Below are positions 1 to 6,092 of a DNA stretch of 10,343 bases, piece by piece. The stretch's first letter is position 1. Each line of letters starts with the position of its first letter. This stretch comes from Cetobacterium sp. UBA6069 (GTDB lineage Bacteria > Fusobacteriota > Fusobacteriia > Fusobacteriales > Fusobacteriaceae). The notes below the pieces were generated by a model. It worked only from the letters and a program-made list of their open reading frames with translations, had not been told where the DNA came from and searched no databases. A program made the position numbers and the translations under genes. The stretch spans positions 1 through 10,343 of the forward strand of contig DIXX01000028.1 of NCBI GenBank assembly GCA_002428805.1, read 5' to 3'.

Positions 1-20
1 ATCATTTTTTTTTTTATAAT
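1..20 (+). promoter_or_regulatory. Possible terminator tail plus -10 box upstream of rpsT
   Basis: A ten-base T run (5-14) runs directly into a perfect TATAAT at 15-20. The T run could be the tail of a terminator whose stem lies left of the window. The TATAAT could be the rpsT -10 box, with its -35 outside the window, giving a leader of about 68 bases. A second candidate -10, TATGAT at 51-56, has no convincing -35. In such AT-rich DNA either could be chance. Confidence 0.35.
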
Positions 21-80
21 ATTTTTAAAATAAAGTTTTATTTATGTTATTATGATATGAAAATTTTATTTAAAATTAAA

Positions 81-86
81 GGGAGG
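81..86 (+). promoter_or_regulatory. rpsT ribosome binding site (decides TTG start)
   Basis: GGGAGG sits 8 bases before TTG at 95. No in-frame ATG is placed correctly for this site, and the S20 family N-terminus begins at this TTG, so the site fixes a non-ATG start. Confidence 0.85.
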
Positions 87-94
87 TTTTTGAT

Positions 95-355
95 TTGGCA
101 CATTCAAAATCAGCAAAAAAGAGAGTTATCGTAGCGGAGAGAAACAGAGAGAGAAATCAAGCTGTAAAATCTAGAGTAAAAACTATGGTTAAGAAGGTAT
201 TAGTAGCAGTAGAAACTAAAGAGGTTGAGGCTGCTAACGCTGCTTTATCTGTAGCTTACAAAGAGTTAGATAAAGCTGTAAGCAAAGGTATCATGAAGAA
301 AAACACAGTTTCTAGAAAGAAAGCTAGATTAACTGCAAAAGTTAACGCTTTATAA
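95..355 (+). CDS. rpsT: 30S ribosomal protein S20
   Basis: S20 is a small basic helical-bundle protein that binds 16S rRNA early in 30S assembly. The 86-residue product matches the family length (about 87) and is rich in Lys and Arg throughout. The N-terminal SAKKR and RNRERN segments and the C-terminal SKGIMKKNTVSRKKARL stretch are typical of S20. The start is TTG at 95-97, not ATG: the family-typical M-A-H-S-K begins exactly there, and GGGAGG at 81-86 lies 8 bases upstream. A UUG start is also known for E. coli rpsT, where it is tied to weak initiation and feedback control by S20; similar control here is inference. A strong terminator follows 12 bases after the stop. The leader is AT-rich with two possible -10 boxes. 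Identity is secure. Confidence 0.97.
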   Translation: MAHSKSAKKRVIVAERNRERNQAVKSRVKTMVKKVLVAVETKEVEAANAALSVAYKELDKAVSKGIMKKNTVSRKKARLTAKVNAL

Positions 356-356
356 T
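329..356 (+). promoter_or_regulatory. Weak promoter candidate for kdsC in the end of rpsT
   Basis: TTAACT (329-334, four of six matches to the -35 consensus), a 16-base spacer, and TATAAT (351-356) overlapping the rpsT stop codon. A transcript would start near 363 and carry the terminator hairpin in its leader, making the hairpin an attenuator for kdsC. The match may be chance, because the TATAAT arises from the final Leu codon and the stop. Confidence 0.22.
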
Positions 357-367
357 CAATGCTATTG

Positions 368-406
368 AAATAAAACTGGAGATATCTCCAGTTTTATTTT
401 ATTTTT
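368..406 (+). terminator. Intrinsic terminator after rpsT
   Basis: Bases 368-399 form a perfect 32-base palindrome centred between 383 and 384. Its GC-richer core is ACTGGAG/CTCCAGT, followed by a T-rich tract to 406. A-rich sequence on the left could let it work in both directions. The tract ends one base before the kdsC ribosome-binding site at 407, so kdsC transcripts from upstream must pass through it. Confidence 0.92.
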
Positions 407-419
407 GGAGGAGGATTAG

Positions 420-926
420 ATGATTAAACTTATTGTTTTAGACGTAGATGGTACCTTAACTGACGGAAAACTTTATATTTCAAATTCTGGTGATGAAATG
501 AAAGCTTTTAATGTCAAAGATGGTTTAGGAATCACTCAAGCTATTGCTCAAGGAAAAGAAGTTGTCATTATAACTGGAAAAACATCAGATATTGTAAATA
601 AACGTTGTAAAGAACTTGGAATAAAAGAAATTCATCAAGGAATAAAAAATAAAATTGCAACATTGGATTCTATTTTAGAAAAATACAATATTTCTTATGA
701 GAACGTGGCCTATATGGGTGACGATTTAATTGACTTAGCTGTTATGAAAAAATGTAAACTTGCTGCATCTCCAAAAGATTCTGTCCAAGAAATTTTAGAA
801 ATCTCTAATTTCATCTCTACTAAAAATGGTGGAGAAGGTGCTGTTAGAGAATTCATTGAATATATATTAAAAAAAGAAAACTTATGGCAAAATGTTGTGA
901 ATAACTTTATTCCAACAGAGCAATAA
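420..926 (+). CDS. kdsC: 3-deoxy-D-manno-octulosonate 8-phosphate phosphatase (KdsC)
   Basis: A HAD-superfamily phosphatase without a large cap domain, predicted to hydrolyse Kdo-8-phosphate to Kdo plus phosphate in the cytoplasm before CMP activation for lipopolysaccharide inner core. Visible motifs: I, DVDGTLTDG, with nucleophile D8 and acid/base D10; FNVKDGLGI at 30-38, typical of the KdsC/YrbI branch; II, T52 in ITGKTS; III, a Lys near QGIKNK (likely K78); IV, GDDLIDL at 100-106. The C-terminal GGEGAVREF (137-145) is the family tail. At 168 residues it fits tetrameric KdsC proteins. The start is ATG with a strong GGAGGAGG site at 407-414. No other Kdo genes are in the window. Related HAD proteins attached to sialic-acid or nonulosonate enzymes are an alternative, but this is a free-standing KdsC-like form. 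Confidence 0.9.
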   Translation: MIKLIVLDVDGTLTDGKLYISNSGDEMKAFNVKDGLGITQAIAQGKEVVIITGKTSDIVNKRCKELGIKEIHQGIKNKIATLDSILEKYNISYENVAYMGDDLIDLAVMKKCKLAASPKDSVQEILEISNFISTKNGGEGAVREFIEYILKKENLWQNVVNNFIPTEQ

Positions 927-957
927 AAAAAATAGCTGAAAATCAGCTATTTTTTTT
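925..957. terminator. Shared bidirectional terminator between kdsC and the YibE/F gene
   Basis: Stem ATAGCTGA (932-939) and TCAGCTAT (943-950) with an AAA loop, flanked by A-rich sequence on the left and a T run on the right, so both strands carry hairpin plus U tract. It sits between convergent genes. On the minus strand it lies inside coding sequence: the last four codons and the TGA stop of the YibE/F gene (957-943) are part of the hairpin and its flank. Confidence 0.92.
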
Positions 958-2055
958 TGTAAACATAATACAGCAAAGATATGAAGTTATTGGAACAGCA
1001 ACCAATATCCCAATACTTCCTGCAAATGCTCTAACTATATCTGCTGCTACAGATTCAAAGTTTAAAATTCTAATAAGTGGAAACTGCTCTTTCTGCAAAT
1101 ATATAAATAATGTAGAAAGTATCCCACTTCCTATATAAGCCAATATAAGAGTATTTACCATCGTTCCTATTATATCTGCACCTATTCTCATCCCAGAATC
1201 AAAGATCTCTTTTTTCGTTATATTAGAGGCCACAGACTTAAGTTCTGTTAGCGCCGAAGAAATTGACATAGAAATATCCATAACCGCTCCCATACTTCCC
1301 AATATAACTCCTCCCGAAATTATCTCTCTTACTTTTATACCTTGAAGCAAAGTTGAATAATTTAAAGCTTCTACTGAAACGAATCCTGTCATCGCCATTT
1401 TATACGAAAAATACATCGACATACTTCCTGCAATAACAACCCCAGCTACAGCCCCTAAAATAGCTACAACTCCTTTTTGAGAAAATCCAGTAGTTAAAAA
1501 TATAGTAATTATCGAACACAACAGTGCACATAATGTTGATATCAAAATTGGAGAATATCCATTTGCTATACTCGGAAGAAAAACATTGTATATTATAAAG
1601 ATTACTATTACTAATGAAACTAAAGCTTTTACTCCTTTGAATCGAGCTATAAGAATAGTTAATGTCATAAATATTCCTATTAGCAATAAAATTGAATCTC
1701 TTTTATCTATATCTACTATATAGTATGTATTTCCAGTCTCATCACTACTTTCTTTATAAAGAACTACATCTTGCGCTTCTCTTATAAATATATTATAAGC
1801 TTTCTCTAGGTAAATAGGTGATTGAACTAAAACCTCTTTATTTTTATCTTCACCCTCTAAAATTCTCACTCTATATTCCTCTATCTCTTTTATTCCATCC
1901 TGCTCATTATATCCATTTTTTACAGTATTTTCTAAATACAGTATTTTTCCTTTTATATATTCCTCTTTCACTATTTCCTCTTCGTAGTTATCAATCTCTT
2001 GTGAAAAAACAACTATCGAAAGCATAGTTAACAATAATACAATCATTCTTTTCAT
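943..2055 (-). CDS. YibE/F family membrane protein
   Basis: A 370-residue polytopic membrane protein of the YibE/F family; no activity is established for the family, to my knowledge. Residues 1-18 look like a signal peptide (hydrophobic MIVLLLTMLSIVVFS, possible cleavage before QE). Residues 19-118 form an acidic extracytoplasmic domain. From about 121 come several membrane segments (about 121-137, 141-160, 168-188, 194-215, 245-265, 291-320, 336-364). The conserved family stretch GAVMDISMSISSALTEL lies at 256-272. The start is ATG at 2055 with AGGAGA about 5 bases upstream; an internal Met4 is less well placed. The gene ends inside the bidirectional terminator. Transcription may come from a -10 box at 2088-2093 or by readthrough from rpsO. 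Transport is a plausible guess, but the substrate is unknown. Confidence 0.85.
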   Translation of the reverse strand: MKRMIVLLLTMLSIVVFSQEIDNYEEEIVKEEYIKGKILYLENTVKNGYNEQDGIKEIEEYRVRILEGEDKNKEVLVQSPIYLEKAYNIFIREAQDVVLYKESSDETGNTYYIVDIDKRDSILLLIGIFMTLTILIARFKGVKALVSLVIVIFIIYNVFLPSIANGYSPILISTLCALLCSIITIFLTTGFSQKGVVAILGAVAGVVIAGSMSMYFSYKMAMTGFVSVEALNYSTLLQGIKVREIISGGVILGSMGAVMDISMSISSALTELKSVASNITKKEIFDSGMRIGADIIGTMVNTLILAYIGSGILSTLFIYLQKEQFPLIRILNFESVAADIVRAFAGSIGILVAVPITSYLCCIMFTKKNS

Positions 2056-2087
2056 ATCTTTCTCCTTGTCTTTTTTTTATTTTATTA

Positions 2088-2093
2088 ATTATA
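2088..2093 (-). promoter_or_regulatory. Possible -10 box for the YibE/F gene
   Basis: On the minus strand, TATAAT directly follows the T tract of the rpsO terminator and would start a transcript about 25 bases before the YibE/F ATG. No recognisable -35 is present at 16-18 bases, where the terminator stem lies. The box is perfect, but the sequence is very AT-rich. Confidence 0.35.
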
Positions 2094-2120
2094 AAAAAAA
2101 ACGAGGAAAAAATTCCTCGT
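2093..2120 (-). terminator. Intrinsic terminator after rpsO
   Basis: On the minus strand, ACGAGGAA (2120-2113), a four-base loop, TTCCTCGT (2108-2101), then eight T (2100-2093). It begins 7 bases after the rpsO stop. The eight base pairs with four G-C pairs and the clean T tract make this a confident call. Confidence 0.93.
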
Positions 2121-2127
2121 CTTAAAA

Positions 2128-2388
2128 TTACTTTCTGATTCCTAACTTAGCGATAAGTGCTCTGTATCCTTCGATATCTTTGCTCATTAAGTAGCTTAAT
2201 AATCTCTTTCTCTTTCCAACCATTTTTAATAATCCTAATCTTGAGTGGAAGTCCTTCTTGTGAGTTCTTAAGTGGTTAGTTAAGTGGTTGATTTGTGCTG
2301 TTAATATAGCAACTTGAACCTCAGTAGATCCTGTATCTTTTCCATCTTTTCCGTATGCTGCGATGATTTCTGCTTTGTTTATAGCCAT
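2128..2388 (-). CDS. rpsO: 30S ribosomal protein S15
   Basis: S15 binds the central domain of 16S rRNA (helices 20-22) early in platform assembly. The 86-residue product is slightly shorter than E. coli S15 (89) and carries the family signature [19 protein letters not shown] (18-36) and [15 protein letters not shown] (43-57). By alignment with E. coli, H39, D46 and S49 correspond to conserved rRNA-contact residues. The start is ATG with AGGAGG at 2396-2401, 7 bases upstream. A strong promoter (2467-2495) and a structured leader precede it, and a terminator follows. It has its own promoter, but no terminator separates it from ftsH, so some mRNA may also come from the tilS-ftsH operon. The usual neighbour pnp is absent. 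Confidence 0.98.
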   Translation of the reverse strand: MAINKAEIIAAYGKDGKDTGSTEVQVAILTAQINHLTNHLRTHKKDFHSRLGLLKMVGKRKRLLSYLMSKDIEGYRALIAKLGIRK

Positions 2389-2414
2389 TTTGTTTCCTCC
2401 TGAATATTTGATAT

Positions 2415-2452
2415 CTAGGCCAAGGTTTACGGGGCTTAATCGTAAATCCTAG
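2415..2452 (-). promoter_or_regulatory. Structured rpsO leader, probable S15 autoregulatory element
   Basis: In the rpsO 5' leader (minus strand) two nested perfect stems form: outer CTAGG (2452-2448) with CCTAG (2419-2415), and inner TTTACG (2446-2441) with CGTAAA (2431-2426). They are separated by a single A on one side and CCTTGG (2425-2420) on the other, with a nine-base loop (2440-2432). This is the most GC-rich intergenic stretch in the window. In several bacterial phyla S15 represses its own mRNA through leader structures that differ between phyla; a role here is inference. The loop AGCC could pair with GGCT at the start codon, but four bases is weak evidence. Confidence 0.6.
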
Positions 2453-2466
2453 CAAAGATTAAAATT

Positions 2467-2495
2467 ATTATAACATAATTTTTATTTTTAGTAAA
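2467..2495 (-). promoter_or_regulatory. rpsO promoter
   Basis: On the minus strand: -35 TTTACT (2495-2490), spacer of exactly 17 bases, -10 TATAAT (2472-2467), with an extended -10 TG one base upstream (TGTTATAAT). The predicted start is near 2460, giving a leader of about 72 bases. The -35 lies about 17 bases past the ftsH stop. Confidence 0.8.
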
Positions 2496-2511
2496 GTTAA
2501 TTTTCTAGATA

Positions 2512-4683
2512 CTATCCTTGATAATCATCTAAAACAGATTGAGAAGCTTTTTGTTTTATCTCTTCTTTTAACTTCTCCTCTTCCTCTTTCAAGTCAACAA
2601 TTTTATCTTCAAGTCTGTTTTCTTTTTCTAATCTTTCAACAGTTTTTCCTGCTAACATCTGATCTAACTCTTCTCCATTTATTGTTTCTAATCTCAATAA
2701 AGCTTGAGTTATAGTTTCTAGTATATCTCTATTTTCTGTTAAAATCTCTTTAGCTTTTGAATAAGCTGTAGAAACCAATCTTCTAATTTCATCATCTATC
2801 TCTTTTGATGTTGTTTCTCCATAAAGCTTTTGCTGGAACATATCTCCCTCACGTGTAGCATCTAACATTATTGGTCCAAACTTTTCACTCATTCCATATT
2901 TTGTTACCATACCATGTGCTATCGCTGTTGCTCTTTCGATATCGTTACTTGCTCCTGTTGTTATATCTCCAAATACAATTTCCTCTGCTGCTCTTCCACC
3001 TAATAAAGTTACAAGCTCAGATAAAAATTCATTTTTCGATTTCAGATATCTATCCTCTGTCGGTAAAGTCATCGTATAACCTAATGCTGCCATTCCTCTA
3101 GGAATAATTGTCACTTTATGAACTGGTTCTGTATTTGGTGATAATCTTTGAGTCATCGCATGTCCTACTTCGTGGTAAGCTACTATGATTCTTTCCTTTT
3201 GTACAGCCATTCTTGATTTTCTTTCTGGACCGATAGTTACTTTTTCAGAAGCTTCTTCTAAATCAGACATATCTATCTCTTCTCTTCCTGCCCTTGCAGC
3301 TAATATTGCAGCTTCATTCAACATGTTTGCTATATCCGCTCCTACAAATCCAGGTGTTTTTCTTGCTATTATCTCAAAGTCTACATCTGAGGCAAACTTT
3401 TTATTTCTAGAGTGAACCTTTAAAATTGCTTCTCTACCCTTTATGTCTGGTCTATCTACCACAACTTGTCTATCAAATCTTCCAGGTCTCATTAGAGCTT
3501 TATCTAAAATTTCAGGTCTATTTGTAGCTGCTAAAACAATAATTGTTTCTTCAGTTCCAAATCCATCCATCTCTACTAAAAGTTGGTTTAGGGTTTGTTC
3601 TCTTTCATCATTCCCTCCGCCTTGACCACTTCCTCTTTTTCTACCTACAGCATCAATCTCATCTATAAAAATTATACAAGGAGAATTTTTTCTAGCTTTC
3701 GAGAATAGATCTCTTACTCTTGAAGCTCCAACTCCTACAAACATCTCTACGAATTCTGATCCTGACATACTAAAGAATGGAACTCCAGCTTCTCCTGCTA
3801 CAGCTTTTGCCAATAGTGTTTTACCTGTTCCTGGTGATCCTAATAAAAGAACACCTTTAGGAATCTTAGCTCCTAAATTTTTAAATTTATCTGGCTCTTT
3901 TAAGAATTGAACAACTTCTTCTAGCTCTACTTTTGCCTCATCTATTCCAGCAACATCCGCAAAAGTTACTTGAGATACATTTTCTCCATTTTCTTTAGCC
4001 TTAGATTTCCCCATATTGAAAACTTGAGGTCCTCCTCCTCCACCTTTATTCATCTTATTAAGCATAAATATCCAAATTCCTATTAATAATAGCATTGGGA
4101 ACCAAGACGCTAACATATTTAATAAGAATGGTAACTCTTGTGGTGGTAACGATTCTATTTTTACAGTTTTATTTTCTATTAAACTTAATAGTTGTGTATC
4201 TCCACCTAATCTATCTGTAATCATTCTAGCTTTTACAGCTGTAGTATCTTTTTCAGAAGTATAACCATAAACATATCCTTCTCTTTCATCTATTCTTAGA
4301 AGCTTATCATCTTTTAGCTCTTTTATAAATTCAGTATAACTAATAGTTTTTACATTTGAAGAATCTGATTTTGAGAACATAGTTGGAAGTGATAAGATTA
4401 TAGTTACTATAAATAATAGCATCACAAAACCTTTCAAATTAAATTTACCACCAATCTCTCTTGATTCATTTGAATCTTTTTCTTGCTTACTTTTATCTAT
4501 TCCTTCTTTTAGCTTCTCTTTAATTTTTCTTTTTCTTTCTTCTAATTCATTTTGCTCTTTTTCTTCTTTAGCTTTTTTCTCTTTTTCTTCTTTAGCTTCA
4601 TCATCATGCACGTCATCTTTTTTTGGCTCCTCTTCAATGAAGTTATGCAATGCCATTTTTTCATTATCTTCTCTATTCTTCAT
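2512..4683 (-). CDS. ftsH: ATP-dependent zinc metalloprotease FtsH
   Basis: A membrane-anchored hexameric AAA+ protease that degrades misassembled membrane proteins and regulatory substrates. Order: charged N-terminal extension (1-80), membrane segment 1 (about 84-103), extracytoplasmic domain (about 105-186), membrane segment 2 (about 187-208), a glycine-rich linker, then the AAA+ domain. Walker A is GSPGTGKT (282-289), Walker B IIFIDEID with D341 and E342, the second region of homology ATNRP with arginine fingers near R399 and R402. The M41 peptidase has HEVGH (504-508, where HEAGH is usual) and a third zinc ligand D581. At 723 residues it is longer than typical (about 610-650), mostly from the N-terminal extension. 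The C-terminus is coiled-coil-like. The ATG overlaps the end of tilS by 11 bases, with AGGAGG at 4688-4693. Catalytic residues are intact. Confidence 0.97.
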   Translation of the reverse strand: MKNREDNEKMALHNFIEEEPKKDDVHDDEAKEEKEKKAKEEKEQNELEERKRKIKEKLKEGIDKSKQEKDSNESREIGGKFNLKGFVMLLFIVTIILSLPTMFSKSDSSNVKTISYTEFIKELKDDKLLRIDEREGYVYGYTSEKDTTAVKARMITDRLGGDTQLLSLIENKTVKIESLPPQELPFLLNMLASWFPMLLLIGIWIFMLNKMNKGGGGGPQVFNMGKSKAKENGENVSQVTFADVAGIDEAKVELEEVVQFLKEPDKFKNLGAKIPKGVLLLGSPGTGKTLLAKAVAGEAGVPFFSMSGSEFVEMFVGVGASRVRDLFSKARKNSPCIIFIDEIDAVGRKRGSGQGGGNDEREQTLNQLLVEMDGFGTEETIIVLAATNRPEILDKALMRPGRFDRQVVVDRPDIKGREAILKVHSRNKKFASDVDFEIIARKTPGFVGADIANMLNEAAILAARAGREEIDMSDLEEASEKVTIGPERKSRMAVQKERIIVAYHEVGHAMTQRLSPNTEPVHKVTIIPRGMAALGYTMTLPTEDRYLKSKNEFLSELVTLLGGRAAEEIVFGDITTGASNDIERATAIAHGMVTKYGMSEKFGPIMLDATREGDMFQQKLYGETTSKEIDDEIRRLVSTAYSKAKEILTENRDILETITQALLRLETINGEELDQMLAGKTVERLEKENRLEDKIVDLKEEEEKLKEEIKQKASQSVLDDYQG
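4555..4598. repeat. 24-base-period tandem direct repeat within ftsH
   Basis: A 20-base unit (4555-4574) recurs exactly at 4579-4598, with a period of 24 bases or 8 codons. In FtsH it encodes A-K-E-E-K-E twice, at residues 30-43 of the N-terminal charged extension. The period keeps the reading frame, so copy-number change would lengthen or shorten the extension without a frameshift. Confidence 0.85.
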
Positions 4684-6013
4684 CTTGCCTCCTTATGATT
4701 AGCTTAATCCCTTTTTCATTTTTTCCACACTTAAAGTTTTCGCTTTTTTTTATTCCTGAAACCCAAACAATCTCATTCTCTTTCAATACCAATGGGATTG
4801 TTCCCCTTACTTCCTTAGGAACCTTCTCATTTATTAGTATATCTTTTACTTTTTTATAAGAATCCATTCCTAAAGGTTTTATTTTATCCCCATCCTTTCG
4901 ACATCTAATCTCTATAGTGTCCCCTACTTTTAAATTTGTTAAAAATTCATTTTTACCAAAACTTTTTTCATCTTCGAGTGTTTCTAAAACATATCCATTA
5001 ACTTTTATTTTGAACGGTATTTTTTGTATAAGACTAACATCTATATTTTCAAAATTATCTATATTTTCCTTCTCTATCCAAATATTTTTATATTGTTTTT
5101 TCAAAATAAAGTTTTTTTCTAAGTGGATATTTTTACTTCCTGAACTTCTGAATAATTTGATAACGTTTGATATTTTTTCTCTAGAAGATTCCAAAACAAA
5201 CTCTTTAAAATATTCATTTATTATTTTTCTTTGGATATACTCATCTTCTTTGAGAATTAAGTCAATACTTAAAACAACTCTATTATTTTCTAGAACTTTA
5301 TATTTTTGTAAATCTACTTTTAAAATTTCATTTACTTCTTTTACTTCTTCAATAAGATTATGAACCTTATCTTTAAAGTTAGAGTTATATCTCTTTTCTA
5401 TAAATGGAATCAAATCTAGTCTAATACTATTTCGAGTAAAATCATTTTCAAAATTTGTTTCATCTGTTCTATACTCTATATTATTACTATCTAAAAAATT
5501 TAAGATTTCACTTTTATATGTTTCATTGATTGGTCTGATTATATTTCCTCTATTTTGAATTCCTTCTAAGCCTTCTAAAGATGAACCTCTGATAAGTCTA
5601 AATAAAAAGTTTTCAATCTGATCATCTAAATTATGAGCCACTGCAATTTTATTACTGCCTGTTTTTTCTAAAATTTCAGAAAAAAATTCATACCTTATAA
5701 TTCTTCCAGCCTCTTCTAATCCAATCCCCTTTTCTTTAGCTATCTCTTTCATAGAAGCTCTTTTTATAAAAACCGGTATTTCTGATTTTTCTCCACTTAA
5801 AATACTAAATTTTTCATCTCCATCTGAGTTTTCACCTCTAAATAAGTGATTAATATGAGCTAAAACAAACTCAAATTTCAACTCTTTTTTTAGCTCTTTT
5901 AAAACTTCTAATAAAAATACTGAATCTGGTCCTCCTGAAAAACCAAGAACAATTTTATCTCCATTTTCTATTAATTTTTCATTTTTTATTTTTTTTAAAA
6001 TTTTTTCTAACAT
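4673..6013 (-). CDS. tilS: tRNA(Ile)-lysidine synthetase TilS
   Basis: An N-type PP-loop ATPase that attaches lysine to C34 of tRNA-Ile2 (CAU anticodon), switching it from Met to Ile decoding; essential in most bacteria. Numbered from the ATG, visible motifs are the PP-loop SGGPDS (26-31), HINHLFRGENS, AHNLDDQIENFLFRLIRGSSLEGL (about 126-149), RNSIRLDLIPFI (194-205), and the C-terminal RCRKDGDKIKPLGM (370-383). The 446-residue length fits the long TilS form with a C-terminal domain. I chose the ATG at 6013: GAAGGG (6021-6026) lies 7 bases upstream. An in-frame GTG at 6028 would add five residues, but it overlaps that site and has none of its own. In Firmicutes tilS often precedes hpt and ftsH; here it joins ftsH directly, without hpt. 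Confidence 0.96.
   Translation of the reverse strand: MLEKILKKIKNEKLIENGDKIVLGFSGGPDSVFLLEVLKELKKELKFEFVLAHINHLFRGENSDGDEKFSILSGEKSEIPVFIKRASMKEIAKEKGIGLEEAGRIIRYEFFSEILEKTGSNKIAVAHNLDDQIENFLFRLIRGSSLEGLEGIQNRGNIIRPINETYKSEILNFLDSNNIEYRTDETNFENDFTRNSIRLDLIPFIEKRYNSNFKDKVHNLIEEVKEVNEILKVDLQKYKVLENNRVVLSIDLILKEDEYIQRKIINEYFKEFVLESSREKISNVIKLFRSSGSKNIHLEKNFILKKQYKNIWIEKENIDNFENIDVSLIQKIPFKIKVNGYVLETLEDEKSFGKNEFLTNLKVGDTIEIRCRKDGDKIKPLGMDSYKKVKDILINEKVPKEVRGTIPLVLKENEIVWVSGIKKSENFKCGKNEKGIKLIIRRQDEE
4688..4693 (-). promoter_or_regulatory. ftsH ribosome binding site inside tilS
   Basis: AGGAGG lies 4 bases before the ftsH ATG and is formed by two consecutive AGG Arg codons near the TilS C-terminus (R441-R442 counting from the ATG start). 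It selects the first ATG rather than the in-frame Met10, which lacks such a site. With the 11-base overlap this suggests translational coupling. Confidence 0.85.
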
Positions 6014-6020
6014 AGCTTTA

Positions 6021-6026
6021 CCCTTC
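6021..6026 (-). promoter_or_regulatory. tilS ribosome binding site (favours ATG at 6013 over GTG at 6028)
   Basis: GAAGGG on the minus strand is 7 bases before the ATG. The alternative GTG start at 6028-6026 overlaps this site and has no purine-rich site upstream, so the shorter protein is more likely. Confidence 0.7.
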
Positions 6027-6044
6027 ACAACAGTATTTTATAGA

Positions 6045-6072
6045 ATTATACCATATAGAGAATCTTTTTCAA
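6045..6072 (-). promoter_or_regulatory. tilS-ftsH promoter
   Basis: On the minus strand: -35 TTGAAA (6072-6067, five of six consensus bases), 16-base spacer, TATAAT (6050-6045), with an extended -10 TG (TGGTATAAT). The predicted start near 6038 leaves about 25 bases before the tilS ATG. The -35 is about 20 bases past the radical SAM stop. No terminator is visible in that gap, so readthrough from mltG and the radical SAM gene may add to it. Confidence 0.82.
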
Positions 6073-6092
6073 AATCTTTTCCCTCTTATTTT

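Noticed and set aside
62..77. A 7-bp A/T-only inverted repeat before the rpsT ribosome-binding site, and a short frame from ATG at 57 overlapping rpsT out of frame.
   Set aside because: A/T-only pairing is weak and expected by chance in this composition; the short frame has no ribosome-binding site of its own.
504..508. Possible loss of FtsH protease activity because the motif (FtsH residue positions, not bases) reads HEVGH rather than HEAGH.
   Set aside because: The metal ligands and catalytic Glu of HExxH are intact and the third ligand Asp581 is at the expected spacing, so Ala to Val is a tolerated change.
1818..2027. A 69-codon plus-strand frame opposite the YibE/F gene, rich in Leu, Phe and Tyr, resembling a small membrane protein.
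   Set aside because: It is the complement of the Glu/Lys-rich extracytoplasmic segment, which explains the hydrophobic look.
2871..3625. Several plus-strand open frames of 60-76 codons opposite ftsH.
   Set aside because: They are antisense to the AAA+ and protease domains of FtsH, have biased low-complexity translations and match nothing recognisable.
4917..5363. A 148-codon open frame on the plus strand, opposite tilS.
   Set aside because: It lies entirely antisense to a well-conserved TilS, its translation is Phe/Ser/Leu-rich as expected from the complement of AT-rich Lys/Glu codons, and it has no recognisable domain.
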